From positions 1-64,000 of the forward strand of contig JAHCAX010000001.1 in the NCBI GenBank assembly GCA_019634675.1: a DNA stretch of 64,000 nucleotides, read 5' to 3'. Position 1 is the first letter of the stretch. Each line of letters begins with the position of its first letter. This DNA is from Acherontichlamydia pituitae. GTDB taxonomy: Bacteria; Chlamydiota; Chlamydiia; Chlamydiales; Rhabdochlamydiaceae. The position numbers and the translations under genes were made by a program. The notes beneath the pieces were generated by a model. That model worked only from the letters and a program-made list of their open reading frames with translations, did not search any database and was not told the DNA's origin. Shown one piece after another: positions 52,298 to 60,806 of this stretch.

Positions 52298-53161
52298 ATG
52301 GATAATACTGCTGCGATTGTTTGCCACGCTTTTTTGCAAAAGTGCTCCCCCGAGCAGCAGAACACCCTTTTGAAATACCTCCCTGACAGCGAAGCTAAAG
52401 AGATCCGCGAACTTGGGGCCACTCTGGGAGACCCATCCAAGGGGATCCCCCGTTGCGATGAAGCGCTTTTCCGTATCCACTACTCCTGGTTCGCACCCTA
52501 TCTGCGCACTCTGCCGGAATCAGACATCCGCCTTTTTCTTGCATGCCTCCATCCAGACCAGCAAAAAGGGCTTAAAACTGCGCTGCTCTTCTCTAACCAG
52601 CTGCCGGAAATTTCCTTCATCGCCTCACGCTTCCTCAGACAGACTCTCTTCGAGCGGATATCGCCCGCCGATCTTTTACCGATCCCTTGCTTGCCGGCAA
52701 GCCGCCTCAACCCATTGCTCGACTTGGATCAGCAAGAGTGGTCTTCCCTAATCGACCTGATCAGCATGCACGACCTCTCGATTGAGATCCGCCACATCAT
52801 CGACACGTCGAAGCTGAAGCAAATTTATGCCCTCCTTTCAAAACCTCAACAGGCCTATCTGAAAACGCTGTCCCACAAAAAAGAGCCTGTCGCTTTTAAA
52901 AAACTGGGACTGGCCAGCTGGAGCGGCGATGTCGAGGCATTGAAGCTAAGCCTCTTTCAACGGGGGATCAACCGGATCGCCAAAGCCCTTTACGGCCACC
53001 ACCCGAGCCTGATCTGGTATGCCACCCGTCACCTTGACAGCGAGAAAGGCAACGCCTTGCTCAAGCTCTGCACCCCCCTCGACCACCCCCGCGCAGCTCC
53101 CCTTCTCATCGATCAGGTGGTCGAATTGAGCCAATCGATCAACACCCATACCCCGGTATAA
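52298..53161 (+). CDS. Type III secretion SctK-position protein (CT560-like)
   Basis: This is a 287-residue soluble, Leu-rich protein beginning MDNTAAIVCHAFLQKCSPEQ. It lies between sctJ and sctL, the place of yscK in Yersinia and of CT560 in Chlamydia. Sequence alone gives no clear motif. The SctK role, a sorting-platform adaptor between the cytoplasmic ring and SctL/SctN, is inferred from position. It is 4 bp from sctL. Confidence 0.65.
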   Translation: MDNTAAIVCHAFLQKCSPEQQNTLLKYLPDSEAKEIRELGATLGDPSKGIPRCDEALFRIHYSWFAPYLRTLPESDIRLFLACLHPDQQKGLKTALLFSNQLPEISFIASRFLRQTLFERISPADLLPIPCLPASRLNPLLDLDQQEWSSLIDLISMHDLSIEIRHIIDTSKLKQIYALLSKPQQAYLKTLSHKKEPVAFKKLGLASWSGDVEALKLSLFQRGINRIAKALYGHHPSLIWYATRHLDSEKGNALLKLCTPLDHPRAAPLLIDQVVELSQSINTHTPV

Positions 53162-53165
53162 CACC

Positions 53166-53792
53166 ATGAAATTCTTCTCATTGATCTACCAAGGAGAAAT
53201 CCATCCTTCTACAGATGACAAGGTGATCTCTGCTGAAGACTTTAGCACACTGATGACTGCTCAAGAGATCTTGCAGCGGGCGAAAGAAGATGCGGAGCAC
53301 TACCGGAAGCAAGTCGATGCGGAATGCGAAGCTCTTAGGGAAAAAACAAAAAAAGAGGGTTTTGAAGAAGGGCTTTCCCAGTTCAATGAACACCTGATGT
53401 CCTTTGAGCGCAACTTGCGCCACTTACGGATCGAGCTGCAAAAGCAGATCCTTCCACTAGCATTAAAGGCCGCCAAAAAAATCGTCAGCAAGGAACTCGA
53501 ACTGTACCCCGAAACGATCGTTGAGATCGTGATCGCAGCTTTGGCGCCGGTGACGCAGAACCACCGGTTTACCATCTATGTGAACAAGGCTGACAAAGAG
53601 ACCTTGGAAACTAATAAGCCGAAGGTCAAAGCCATCCTCGAGCAGCTGCAGACCCTTTCCATTCAAGAAAGGGGCGATGTCTCCCCCGGCGGCTGCATCA
53701 TCGAAACAGAGAGCGGCATCATCAATTCCACCATTGAGAACCAATGGCGCGCCCTAGAAGCCGCCTTCGAAAAGTACATGAAACTCCATTGA
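53166..53792 (+). CDS. sctL: Type III secretion stator protein SctL (CdsL)
   Basis: This is a 208-residue FliH/YscL-family protein. The N-terminal part precedes a long charged helix (AQEILQRAKEDAEHYRKQVD; EALREKTKKEGFEEGL) that would bind the ATPase SctN. The C-terminal globular part (ALKAAKKIVSKELELYPETI; DVSPGGCIIETESGIINSTI) matches the family end. Cytoplasmic. It is followed by a 208-bp gap with a palindromic element before sctR. Confidence 0.92.
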   Translation: MKFFSLIYQGEIHPSTDDKVISAEDFSTLMTAQEILQRAKEDAEHYRKQVDAECEALREKTKKEGFEEGLSQFNEHLMSFERNLRHLRIELQKQILPLALKAAKKIVSKELELYPETIVEIVIAALAPVTQNHRFTIYVNKADKETLETNKPKVKAILEQLQTLSIQERGDVSPGGCIIETESGIINSTIENQWRALEAAFEKYMKLH

Positions 53793-53819
53793 GTTGGAAA
53801 TTATAGTTAGAGATAAATT

Positions 53820-53905
53820 GTTTTTATGGTCCTCTAAATCATATGTCGGAAATGCGGACTCGCAGTGCCGTGTTTCCGACATATGATACAGAGCCCCATA
53901 AAAAC
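53820..53905. repeat. 86-bp palindromic element inside the type III secretion block
   Basis: Arms of 37 bp (53820-53856 and 53869-53905) surround a 12-nt loop. The core, CATATGTCGGAAA/TTTCCGACATATG, is perfect and the ends (GTTTTTATGG/CCCATAAAAAC) are nearly so. It separates sctL from sctR and would form a strong hairpin in a read-through transcript. Its ends differ from those of the other palindromic elements, so it is a third type. Confidence 0.75.
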
Positions 53906-54000
53906 ATTTTACCTTAACTCTTTGCATTTACCTTTCCTTTAATAACTTCTATATTTAAATCCTTGGGATGTACTAAAGTCGTGGTAAACCCCTGATTGCA

Positions 54001-54831
54001 ATGATTCAAAAGACATTTGACCTGATCAAACGCCACAAACTCCACTTTGCACTTTTCCTCGTCCTTTTTTTTGTCGGCGTCGGATGCGATTGCTTGTTCT
54101 CCCAGGAACCAATACCGATCGGGCCTAATACCCCTCCACCTGAAATCCCGGCAGGAGGCCAGCCTCAGCCAACAATCGTCCAAGAGCTCGCAGCGATCAC
54201 GATCCTTTCGCTCCTCCCTTATGCGATCATGCTGCTTACCTCCTACATCAAGATCGTCATCGTTCTTTCCCTGCTCCGGAACGCTTTGGGCGTACAGCAG
54301 TCTCCGCCTAACCAAGTCATCACCGGTATCGCGCTCTTTATGTCTATCTATGTGATGTTCCCGACCTGTTTGGCCATGTACCAAGCAGGGGAAGAGTTCA
54401 TCAGCAAGGAGCCGCCGCAAGAGCTATTTTCTGCGCAAAGCGCTGACTATATTGTGAAAATTGTCACAATCACCAAAGAACCCCTGAAAACATTTTTAAT
54501 CCGCAACACATCGAACAAGCACATCTCAGGTTTTTATCAGCTTGCTTACCGTTCCTTCCCGGACCCGTACAAGAAATCACTAAAACCAACGGACTTTATC
54601 GTTATTATCCCCTCGTTTATCACGACTCAGCTTAAAGCGGCCTTTGAAGTCGGCGTCCTCATTTATTTGCCCTTTTTCGTGATCGACCTGGTAACGGCGA
54701 ACATCCTGCTTGCGATGGGTATGATGATGCTTTCTCCTTTGACGATCGCCCTTCCGTTAAAGCTATTGCTGATCGTAATGGTCGACGGCTGGACGCTGAT
54801 CATCCAAGGCCTTGTTTTATCCTTCAAATAG
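54001..54831 (+). CDS. sctR: Type III secretion export apparatus protein SctR (CdsR)
   Basis: This is a 276-residue FliP/YscR-family membrane protein of the export gate. Family motifs: LLTSYIKIVIVLSLLRNALG, PNQVITGIALFMS, and FEVGVLIYLPFFVIDLVTAN with MGMMMLSP. An N-terminal extension of about 55 residues (hydrophobic stretch FALFLVLFFVGVGCDC, then a Pro-rich segment) precedes the core, as in other chlamydial SctR proteins that are longer than YscR. sctS follows after 9 bp. Confidence 0.95.
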   Translation: MIQKTFDLIKRHKLHFALFLVLFFVGVGCDCLFSQEPIPIGPNTPPPEIPAGGQPQPTIVQELAAITILSLLPYAIMLLTSYIKIVIVLSLLRNALGVQQSPPNQVITGIALFMSIYVMFPTCLAMYQAGEEFISKEPPQELFSAQSADYIVKIVTITKEPLKTFLIRNTSNKHISGFYQLAYRSFPDPYKKSLKPTDFIVIIPSFITTQLKAAFEVGVLIYLPFFVIDLVTANILLAMGMMMLSPLTIALPLKLLLIVMVDGWTLIIQGLVLSFK

Positions 54832-54840
54832 GATGGATGC

Positions 54841-55110
54841 ATGTATAGTACAGAAATCTATCAGCTCTCTTATCAGTCGCTTTTTATGATCCTGCTGTTG
54901 TCCGGGCCGCCTATCCTGATCAGCACCATGCTTGGACTTTTCGTCGCGATCTTCCAGGCTGCGACGCAAATTCAGGAGCAGACCCTCTCGTTCATGGTCA
55001 AACTCTTTGCCGTTATTTTGACCCTTCTGTTCATGGGCGGTTGGCTTTCTGCTCAGATCATGCAGTTTACGAACAACATTTTCACGAACTTTCCGAAATG
55101 GGTCTCTTAA
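54841..55110 (+). CDS. sctS: Type III secretion export apparatus protein SctS (CdsS)
   Basis: This is an 89-residue FliQ/YscS-family protein with two membrane helices (LFMILLLSGPPILISTMLGL and VKLFAVILTLLFMGGWLSAQ) and the family block ATQIQEQTLSF. Normal length. Four of these are expected to join five SctR and one SctT in the export gate. It is 3 bp from sctT. Confidence 0.95.
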   Translation: MYSTEIYQLSYQSLFMILLLSGPPILISTMLGLFVAIFQAATQIQEQTLSFMVKLFAVILTLLFMGGWLSAQIMQFTNNIFTNFPKWVS

Positions 55111-55113
55111 TCA

Positions 55114-55947
55114 ATGAGCCCTACTGAAAGCTACTTTTCGTTTTATTCCCAGCTGACAGATTATGCACCCTTTGCCATGCTCTCCCTTTTCCTGCTTGGC
55201 ATGGCGCGGATGATGCCGATCTTGATGGCTGCCCCTTTTTTCGGCTCCAAGGTCCCAAGCCCTATTAAAATGGGGCTCCTTACTGCATTGACTGTTGCAT
55301 TCCTTCCTCAAATTGTGATGACCAGTAAAACGATGGTCGATTTCAATACCGCCTACATCGGCCTTCTCTTTAAGGAATTTTTCATCGGAATGTTCCTCGC
55401 GTTTTTTGCAGGTCTGCCATTTTCTGTTGCCGAATCCGCAGGCGTTCTGATCGACTTCCTCCGAGGAGCTTCTTCTTTGCAGGTCACCGATCCTTCGACG
55501 CAGACCCAATCCTCCGACATCGGTATTTTTTATAATCAGGTCATGATCGTGATCTTCTATCAGCTTGGCGGACCCTACCTCTTTTTCGATGCTGTGCTCA
55601 CTTCATTTGAGATTGTTCCTGCGGACGGCTGGATCAATCCCACTTTTTTCACCTCTCATAATCCATTTTGGCTCCACGTTACAGAAGCAATAAGCAGGCT
55701 GTTCGCCGTAGCTATCCAACTAGCAGCTCCTTCTCTGCTGGCCATTTTAATGACCGAGCTGTTTTTAGGGATTGCAAACCGGTTGGCGCCTCAAGTTCAA
55801 ATCGTGTTTCTCGGCATGTCGTTGAAATCGCTCGCCGGACTTGCCCTTCTCTGCATCGCCTGGCTCTTCATCTGCAAGCAAATGGGCAAAGAGGCTCTCT
55901 ATTGGCTGGAAGAGATCAACAAGATGCTCCCTGCATTAGGCACATGA
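55114..55947 (+). CDS. sctT: Type III secretion export apparatus protein SctT (CdsT)
   Basis: This is a 277-residue FliR/YscT-family membrane protein. The core is LFLLGMARMMPILMAAPFFG, then FKEFFIGMFLAFFAGLPFSV, the GSS-like turn DFLRGASSLQ, and the late block LFLGIANRLAPQVQIVFLGM. Last gene of the block. Its TGA stop is the first base-pair step of a palindromic element (55946-56101). No sctU, sctV or sctN is in the window; in Chlamydia those are at other loci. Confidence 0.94.
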   Translation: MSPTESYFSFYSQLTDYAPFAMLSLFLLGMARMMPILMAAPFFGSKVPSPIKMGLLTALTVAFLPQIVMTSKTMVDFNTAYIGLLFKEFFIGMFLAFFAGLPFSVAESAGVLIDFLRGASSLQVTDPSTQTQSSDIGIFYNQVMIVIFYQLGGPYLFFDAVLTSFEIVPADGWINPTFFTSHNPFWLHVTEAISRLFAVAIQLAAPSLLAILMTELFLGIANRLAPQVQIVFLGMSLKSLAGLALLCIAWLFICKQMGKEALYWLEEINKMLPALGT

Positions 55948-56101
55948 ACCTATCCGCAATCTAGAGAAAAAATTTAGAGAATTTTTTGAGATGATTTTTG
56001 TGTTTTACGACGCGAGTATATTCATAATATTTCCAAGGAGAAAACCACGAAAAGCACTCAAAAAATTCTCCAAATTTTTTCTCTAGATTGCAGATAGGCT
56101 C
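55946..56101. repeat. 156-bp palindromic element after sctT
   Basis: Outer arms of 45 bp (55946-55990 and 56057-56101) match with about three mismatches; pairing continues more loosely inward for some 15 bp. The outer end is GAACCTATC on the left and GATAGGCTC on the right, sharing its terminus with the element at 32990-33158. It starts inside the sctT stop codon, so it either inserted there or serves as the transcript end. It fills most of the gap before the HAD gene. Confidence 0.8.
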
Positions 56102-56196
56102 ATAAGAATCAAAGTTTGCATCTTGAAAACAATTGCCTCGCAATCTGCAACAGCTTCGCATAAGATTGCATTTTATTTTCATACAGGGAAGCAGGC

Positions 56197-56853
56197 ATGT
56201 CATTTCAATTATCATCTATTAAAGCGGTCCTCTTTGATTTCGATGACACTCTCGTCAACACGATGGGCCCAAAGTGGGCGCAGCATAAGCACATTGCAAA
56301 AACATACTACGGCAAAACCCTTGACGACGAAGAGATCAAGCTGCATTGGGGAAAGCCTTTGACCGAGCTCATGCAGATCCTCTATGAAACAGAAGATGTG
56401 CAAACAGCGATTGGGCACAACACAGCGATGCGCCCTCATTTTCCCAAAGAACTCTTCGATTCGGCATTAGACACATTGGAACATCTGCACAAGTGCGGCA
56501 AAAAGCTCGGGCTTGTCACAGCGACAACCCGATCGAACGTCCTTTACGATTTCGAGCGGTGGCGCTTTCCCAAAGAGCTGTTCGGCCACGTGCAGACAGA
56601 AGAAGACACAAAGCATCACAAACCTGATCCGCGTGTGTTCGAACCTGCTCTGCTCTGGTTGAAACAACATCAGATAGAACCGACCGAAGTCCTATACATT
56701 GGCGATCACATCAACGATATGAACGCTGCAAAAGGCGCAGGAATGCACTTCATCGGAGTTGCAACAGGTCTTTTCACCGTCGCAGAATTCGAACAGTACG
56801 GTGTGCAAGCGCTTTCAGAACTTGGCAAGCTGCGCACACGAATTTGTGGTTGA
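56197..56853 (+). CDS. HAD-superfamily phosphatase (phosphoglycolate-phosphatase-like)
   Basis: This is a 218-residue cytoplasmic hydrolase. Motif I is FDFDDTLVNT with the nucleophile Asp; motif II is TATTRSN; motif III Lys is in HHKPDPRVF; motif IV is IGDHINDMNAAKGAG. A helical cap lies between I and II. The family removes phosphate from small metabolites such as phosphoglycolate or sugar phosphates; the substrate is unknown. It lies alone between the type III block and the MOMP-like cluster. Confidence 0.85.
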   Translation: MSFQLSSIKAVLFDFDDTLVNTMGPKWAQHKHIAKTYYGKTLDDEEIKLHWGKPLTELMQILYETEDVQTAIGHNTAMRPHFPKELFDSALDTLEHLHKCGKKLGLVTATTRSNVLYDFERWRFPKELFGHVQTEEDTKHHKPDPRVFEPALLWLKQHQIEPTEVLYIGDHINDMNAAKGAGMHFIGVATGLFTVAEFEQYGVQALSELGKLRTRICG

Positions 56854-56945
56854 CGGAATCACTCGTTCATTTTACAGTGAATCTACTTAATGCGACGGAA
56901 CTATCGTGCATCTACAATCGTAGATATCTCGATGATCTTCTGAGA

Positions 56946-56989
56946 GGTTTTTTGGAATTGTGCAGCGCAACGCTGCATTCCGAAAAACC
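56946..56989. promoter_or_regulatory. Long stem-loop in the leader of the first MOMP-like gene
   Basis: A stem of about 20 bp pairs GGTTTTTTGGAA plus TGCAGCG with CGCTGCA plus TTCCGAAAAACC, with a 3-nt loop CAA and a small bulge. It ends about 67 bp before the start codon at 57057. No U tract follows, so it is more likely a leader or processing structure than a simple terminator. A small stem ATCTAC/GTAGAT lies at 56910-56925. Confidence 0.5.
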
Positions 56990-57056
56990 CTTCAGAAATC
57001 GTCATAACCATATTTCGAAGCATAAACAAAATCGATCCAAACTCAGGGGGATCTTC

Positions 57057-58175
57057 ATGAAATACAACTTAAAAAAGATGTGGCCCGCAGCTGCTGCATC
57101 GCTTGTCGCTTTTACAAACCTCTCCTTCGCTGATGCAGACAACGCTCAGATGCGCAACTTGGAAAATCGTGTGACTGCCCTCGAACAGCGTCGCGGCGCC
57201 AATGGTGTGATCAATCCGCCAGGACGTCCTCAAGTGCGCAATGGCGCTGACCTCTTCATCACCGCTGATGCACTCTATTGGATTGCTCACGAAGACGGAC
57301 TGCCTCTTTTCGTTGAGAACGAAGATCAAGGTTTTACAACCAATCTCCACAAAGCTGATGCAGAAGGCCTGCATTGGGACTGGGATTGGGGATTCCGCGT
57401 CGGCTTCGGCTACAATATGCCGCACGATGGCTGGGACTTGAGCCTCACATGGATGCGCGTTTACGGCAAAGCCCATGAGCATGAGCATGCGCACGGCGAT
57501 GACGCTCTCTATCCAACATTGACGCATCCAGGCGCTAACCTCAATGGTGTAAATCTAGGAAGAGGCCCCTACACAAAAGCAAAAGGACATTGGAAGCTGC
57601 AGCTCAACCAAATTGATTTGGAAATGGGCCGCGAGTTTTTTGTGAGCAAATGGCTGACTCTGCGCCCTCATTTCGGGCTGCGCACAGACTGGATCCATCA
57701 AAAGCTCGAAGTCCATTACAACCGCTTCGAAGGTGTTTCCGGACAAGACTATGAAGTGGAAATGAAGAACCATTTTTGGGGCCTTGGCATTGCAGCCGGT
57801 CTGGACACGCAATGGGGCTTAGGCGGCGGATGGAGCATTTATGGAAATGCAGCATTTGCAGTCCTCTACGGATTTCATGAACTCGATCGGGAAGATGAGC
57901 TTGCGAACGGCACCGAGTTTAAGTGGGTCGATATGGATTACAGCTATCGCGTTTCCAGGGCTGTTGGAGATCTACAGCTCGGCTTACGCTGGGATACAAT
58001 GTTCGATAAAGACCGCTTCCATTTTGGAATTCAAGCGGGATGGGAACACCATATCTACTTCTCGCAGAACCAGTTCCCACGATTTGTCGATGATGTTGCC
58101 ATTGGCGACTTTATTGCAAACCAAGGCGATCTGACCTTCCAAGGCTGGACGCTTTCTGCCCGATTTGACTTTTAA
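57057..58175 (+). CDS. MOMP-like outer-membrane protein, cluster copy 1
   Basis: This is a 372-residue exported protein. The signal peptide is MKYNLKKMWPAAAASLVAFT followed by NLSFADA. Next comes a short coiled coil (NAQMRNLENRVTALEQRRGA), then a beta-barrel pattern from LFITADALYWIAHEDGLPLF to the terminal strand LTFQGWTLSARFDF. Conserved barrel blocks include LGGGWSIYGNAAFAVLYGF and AGWEHHIYFSQNQF. Start ATG 57057 has AGGGGG upstream. Probably a porin or adhesin of the MOMP/OmpA-like family that is expanded in Waddlia. It is about 80 bp upstream of a near twin. Confidence 0.85.
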   Translation: MKYNLKKMWPAAAASLVAFTNLSFADADNAQMRNLENRVTALEQRRGANGVINPPGRPQVRNGADLFITADALYWIAHEDGLPLFVENEDQGFTTNLHKADAEGLHWDWDWGFRVGFGYNMPHDGWDLSLTWMRVYGKAHEHEHAHGDDALYPTLTHPGANLNGVNLGRGPYTKAKGHWKLQLNQIDLEMGREFFVSKWLTLRPHFGLRTDWIHQKLEVHYNRFEGVSGQDYEVEMKNHFWGLGIAAGLDTQWGLGGGWSIYGNAAFAVLYGFHELDREDELANGTEFKWVDMDYSYRVSRAVGDLQLGLRWDTMFDKDRFHFGIQAGWEHHIYFSQNQFPRFVDDVAIGDFIANQGDLTFQGWTLSARFDF

Positions 58176-58195
58176 TTGGATGAACCAATCCATCG

Positions 58196-58220
58196 CTTGG
58201 GCCAATCAATTGGCCCAAAG
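58196..58220. promoter_or_regulatory. Hairpin between MOMP-like copies 1 and 2
   Basis: The perfect stem CTTGGGCCAA/TTGGCCCAAG with a short loop lies 35 bp before the second gene. A smaller stem, ATTGG/CCAAT, is at 58174-58188. There is no T tract, so read-through is likely. Confidence 0.45.
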
Positions 58221-58255
58221 ATGAAATACTCACATTTTTAGAACTTTGGAACACT

Positions 58256-59386
58256 ATGAACCACACCTTTTTAAAGTACTTTCTTTCTACAACAGCATCG
58301 CTTACCGCTTTTACCAGCCTCTCTTTTGCTGATGCTGATAATGCGCAAATGCGCAACTTGGAAAACCGTGTATCTTCCCTTGAACAGCGGCGCGGCGCAA
58401 CAGGCGTCATCAATCCATCAGCGCGGCCTCAAATTAAAAATGGCGCTGATCTGTTCATTACAGGCGATCTGCTCTACTGGCAGGCGCACGAAGACGGACT
58501 TCCGCTTTTCATCGAAAATGACAACTTCAACATCAACCTCCATGACGCTAAAGCAGAAGGACTCGATTGGGATTGGAACTTTGGATGCCGCGTCGGACTC
58601 GGTTACAACACATCGCATGATGGCTGGGACGTCGTTGCAACCTGGCTTCACTTCAACACAGAAGCTAACGAGCGGGAAAAAGCCCACGGTAATGAAGTCC
58701 TTTTCCCTACCCTTACCCATCCAGGAGAGGAGATCCCAGGCGGGCCTTCCATTGGCGACGGCGCATACCAAAAGACGAAAGCTCATTGGGCCATGAACCT
58801 GAACCAGATCGACCTGGATCTCGGCCGCGAATACTATGTCAGTAAATGGCTTACGTTGAGACCTCACGTCGGACTGCGCACCGCTTGGGTACGCCAGCAC
58901 ATGAACGTCCATTACAACCGAAAGAGCGATAACGCAGGAAGTTTTTCTTCAGGCATCGATGATGAGATCGAAATGAAAACCAACTTCTGGGGCATCGGCC
59001 TTGAATCGGGGATCAATACCCAGTGGGGCCTTGGCGGCGGCTGGAGCATCTATGGCGATGCTGGATTTGCATTCCTCTATGGCTTCCATGAGCCGGATCG
59101 TGAGGACGAGCTCAGCGGCGGAGTAAAATTTAAGTGGGTTGACATGGACTGGTCCTACCGCACGACAAGAGCGATCGCCGATCTCGCCCTGGGACTGCGA
59201 TTTGACTCTTGGACTGATGATGAGCGTGTCCACTTCCGGATTCAAGCAGGATGGGAACACCACGTCTACTTCAGCCAAAACCAATTCATCCGATTTGTCG
59301 ACGACGTTGCCATCGGCAACTTTATCGGCAACCAAGGCGATCTGACCCTTCAAGGTTGGACATTGTCTGCGCGTTTGGATTTCTAA
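58256..59386 (+). CDS. MOMP-like outer-membrane protein, cluster copy 2
   Basis: This 376-residue protein is the close twin of copy 1. The signal peptide ends SLSFADA, with the identical coiled-coil segment NAQMRNLENRV and the same blocks (INTQWGLGGGWSIYGDAGFA; GWEHHVYFSQNQF; LTLQGWTLSARLDF). Differences concentrate between conserved strands, as expected for surface loops (for example around residues 145-170 and 220-240). Ends with a strong terminator. Confidence 0.87.
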   Translation: MNHTFLKYFLSTTASLTAFTSLSFADADNAQMRNLENRVSSLEQRRGATGVINPSARPQIKNGADLFITGDLLYWQAHEDGLPLFIENDNFNINLHDAKAEGLDWDWNFGCRVGLGYNTSHDGWDVVATWLHFNTEANEREKAHGNEVLFPTLTHPGEEIPGGPSIGDGAYQKTKAHWAMNLNQIDLDLGREYYVSKWLTLRPHVGLRTAWVRQHMNVHYNRKSDNAGSFSSGIDDEIEMKTNFWGIGLESGINTQWGLGGGWSIYGDAGFAFLYGFHEPDREDELSGGVKFKWVDMDWSYRTTRAIADLALGLRFDSWTDDERVHFRIQAGWEHHVYFSQNQFIRFVDDVAIGNFIGNQGDLTLQGWTLSARLDF

Positions 59387-59400
59387 TCCGTTTTCCTCAA

Positions 59401-59431
59401 GCCTCCTGCCCTAGCGGCAGGAGGCTTTTTT
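59401..59431 (+). terminator. Rho-independent terminator after MOMP-like copy 2
   Basis: A perfect 10-bp stem GCCTCCTGCC/GGCAGGAGGC with a 5-nt loop is followed by seven T. It divides the MOMP-like cluster into two transcription units. Confidence 0.92.
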
Positions 59432-59587
59432 TATTTAAAAAATTTATCGCTTTTTCATATTGTTGACACAACACGCATTTATTGGCCAGGGAGGCTCCTG
59501 CAATGGAGAATCGATTCAGAGTCTGTCAACAAACCAGGCTATTTAGTTTTTTTAGATTCATTTTGAAGAGATTTCATAAGACTTTAG

Positions 59588-59622
59588 TCGTTCGGACGAC
59601 GAGACCATGTGTTAACACATGG
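59588..59622. promoter_or_regulatory. Palindromes in front of MOMP-like copy 3
   Basis: A perfect 18-bp palindrome, CCATGTGTTAACACATGG (59605-59622), overlaps the start of the ribosome-binding site. Just before it is a stem GTCGT/ACGAC (59588-59601). It could be an operator for a dimeric regulator or an RNA hairpin controlling translation. The inverted pair TGTTGACA (59461) and TGTCAACA (59524) lies further up. I saw no clear promoter. Confidence 0.45.
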
Positions 59623-59636
59623 GAGAGGAGACCGAT

Positions 59637-60794
59637 ATGAAAGATCTCAAAAAGGATCCAAAAAACAAAAGCATGGTTAGTGGACAGACTCTCAGACGAC
59701 GCTTTGCTCACTGCACCCTTTTCTTGGCTTTTTTTACTGTCGCGCCACAAGGACATGCACAGAATCCTGATCAACTGCGGAATTTCGATGAACGGCTGAC
59801 TGCACTAGAAAACAAGGTCAAAGAAGAAAAGATCTATAACTCATCATCGCGGGCAGAAGTCGTCAAAGGATACAACCTCTTCTTGACCGGAGAATTCCTC
59901 TATCTCCAGGCGGAGGAAAATGGCCTTGAATATGCGGTCAAGACCAATGACCCGACATTCGCGGGGCAAAATGAAAAGCTCGACTACAAGAACATCGACT
60001 TCGACTATCATATCGGTTTTAGAGCAGGGATCGGCTACAACATTCCGCACGACTCTTGGGACCTCTCAGGCTATTGGACCCATTACAATACTGACGCTAA
60101 AGGACATTCTCATCCGCACGACGGCGATGCCCTTTTTCCCACATGGAGCCGGTTCAACCCAGGCCCTCTTGACACAACGTTTGCCTTAAATGCTAAAGCC
60201 AAGCTGCGATTGAACATCAATATCATCGATGTTGAGCTAGGAAGGGAATATACAGTCGGCAAACACCTAAATTTCCGTCCTTCGATGGGAATACGGACAG
60301 GTTTTTTTGACCAGCACTACCATGTCCAATATTTTCCGCTTATCCTTCCACAAGGCGTTTCGATTGCCGAGGATAATATCAAGCTGAAAAATGACTACTG
60401 GGGAGTGGGGCCGAAAGCTGGAATCGATACGCAATGGGTCCTAGGCGGAGGCTTCAGCATTTACGGATCTGCTGCCATCTCTCTTATTTTTGGAGAGTTT
60501 GAGATCAGAAGAAACGAAGTCTTCACCAATTTCCCACCCGCCAATAACAAAGTCCACCACGATTTCCACCAAGTGCGCGCCATTACCGATCTTGCTCTTG
60601 GCATTGGATGGGACCTGATGCTAGCGCATGATCAGTACCATTTTAGCGTCCGCGGCGGCTATGAGCAGCACCTTTATTTTGGCCAGAACCAACTTGACAG
60701 GGTCTATTACAATGCGGCGATGTCGAACCTCGTTTCCAACTTGGGCGATCTATCGCTTCAAGGCTGGAGCGCGACATTGCGCGTGGATTTTTAA
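59637..60794 (+). CDS. MOMP-like outer-membrane protein, cluster copy 3
   Basis: This is a 385-residue exported protein. Start ATG 59637 has a strong GGAGAGGAG site; an ATG at 59619 lies inside the upstream palindrome. The signal is long, with a charged N region of about 30 residues, then CTLFLAFFTVAPQGHAQ. A coiled-coil segment, DQLRNFDERLTALENKV, is followed by barrel strands: LFLTGEFLYLQAEENGLEYA, GFRAGIGYN, LGGGFSIYGSAAISLIFGEF, and the C-terminal strand LQGWSATLRVDF. More diverged from copies 1-2 than they are from each other. Confidence 0.83.
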   Translation: MKDLKKDPKNKSMVSGQTLRRRFAHCTLFLAFFTVAPQGHAQNPDQLRNFDERLTALENKVKEEKIYNSSSRAEVVKGYNLFLTGEFLYLQAEENGLEYAVKTNDPTFAGQNEKLDYKNIDFDYHIGFRAGIGYNIPHDSWDLSGYWTHYNTDAKGHSHPHDGDALFPTWSRFNPGPLDTTFALNAKAKLRLNINIIDVELGREYTVGKHLNFRPSMGIRTGFFDQHYHVQYFPLILPQGVSIAEDNIKLKNDYWGVGPKAGIDTQWVLGGGFSIYGSAAISLIFGEFEIRRNEVFTNFPPANNKVHHDFHQVRAITDLALGIGWDLMLAHDQYHFSVRGGYEQHLYFGQNQLDRVYYNAAMSNLVSNLGDLSLQGWSATLRVDF

Positions 60795-60806
60795 AGAGAG
60801 CACACC

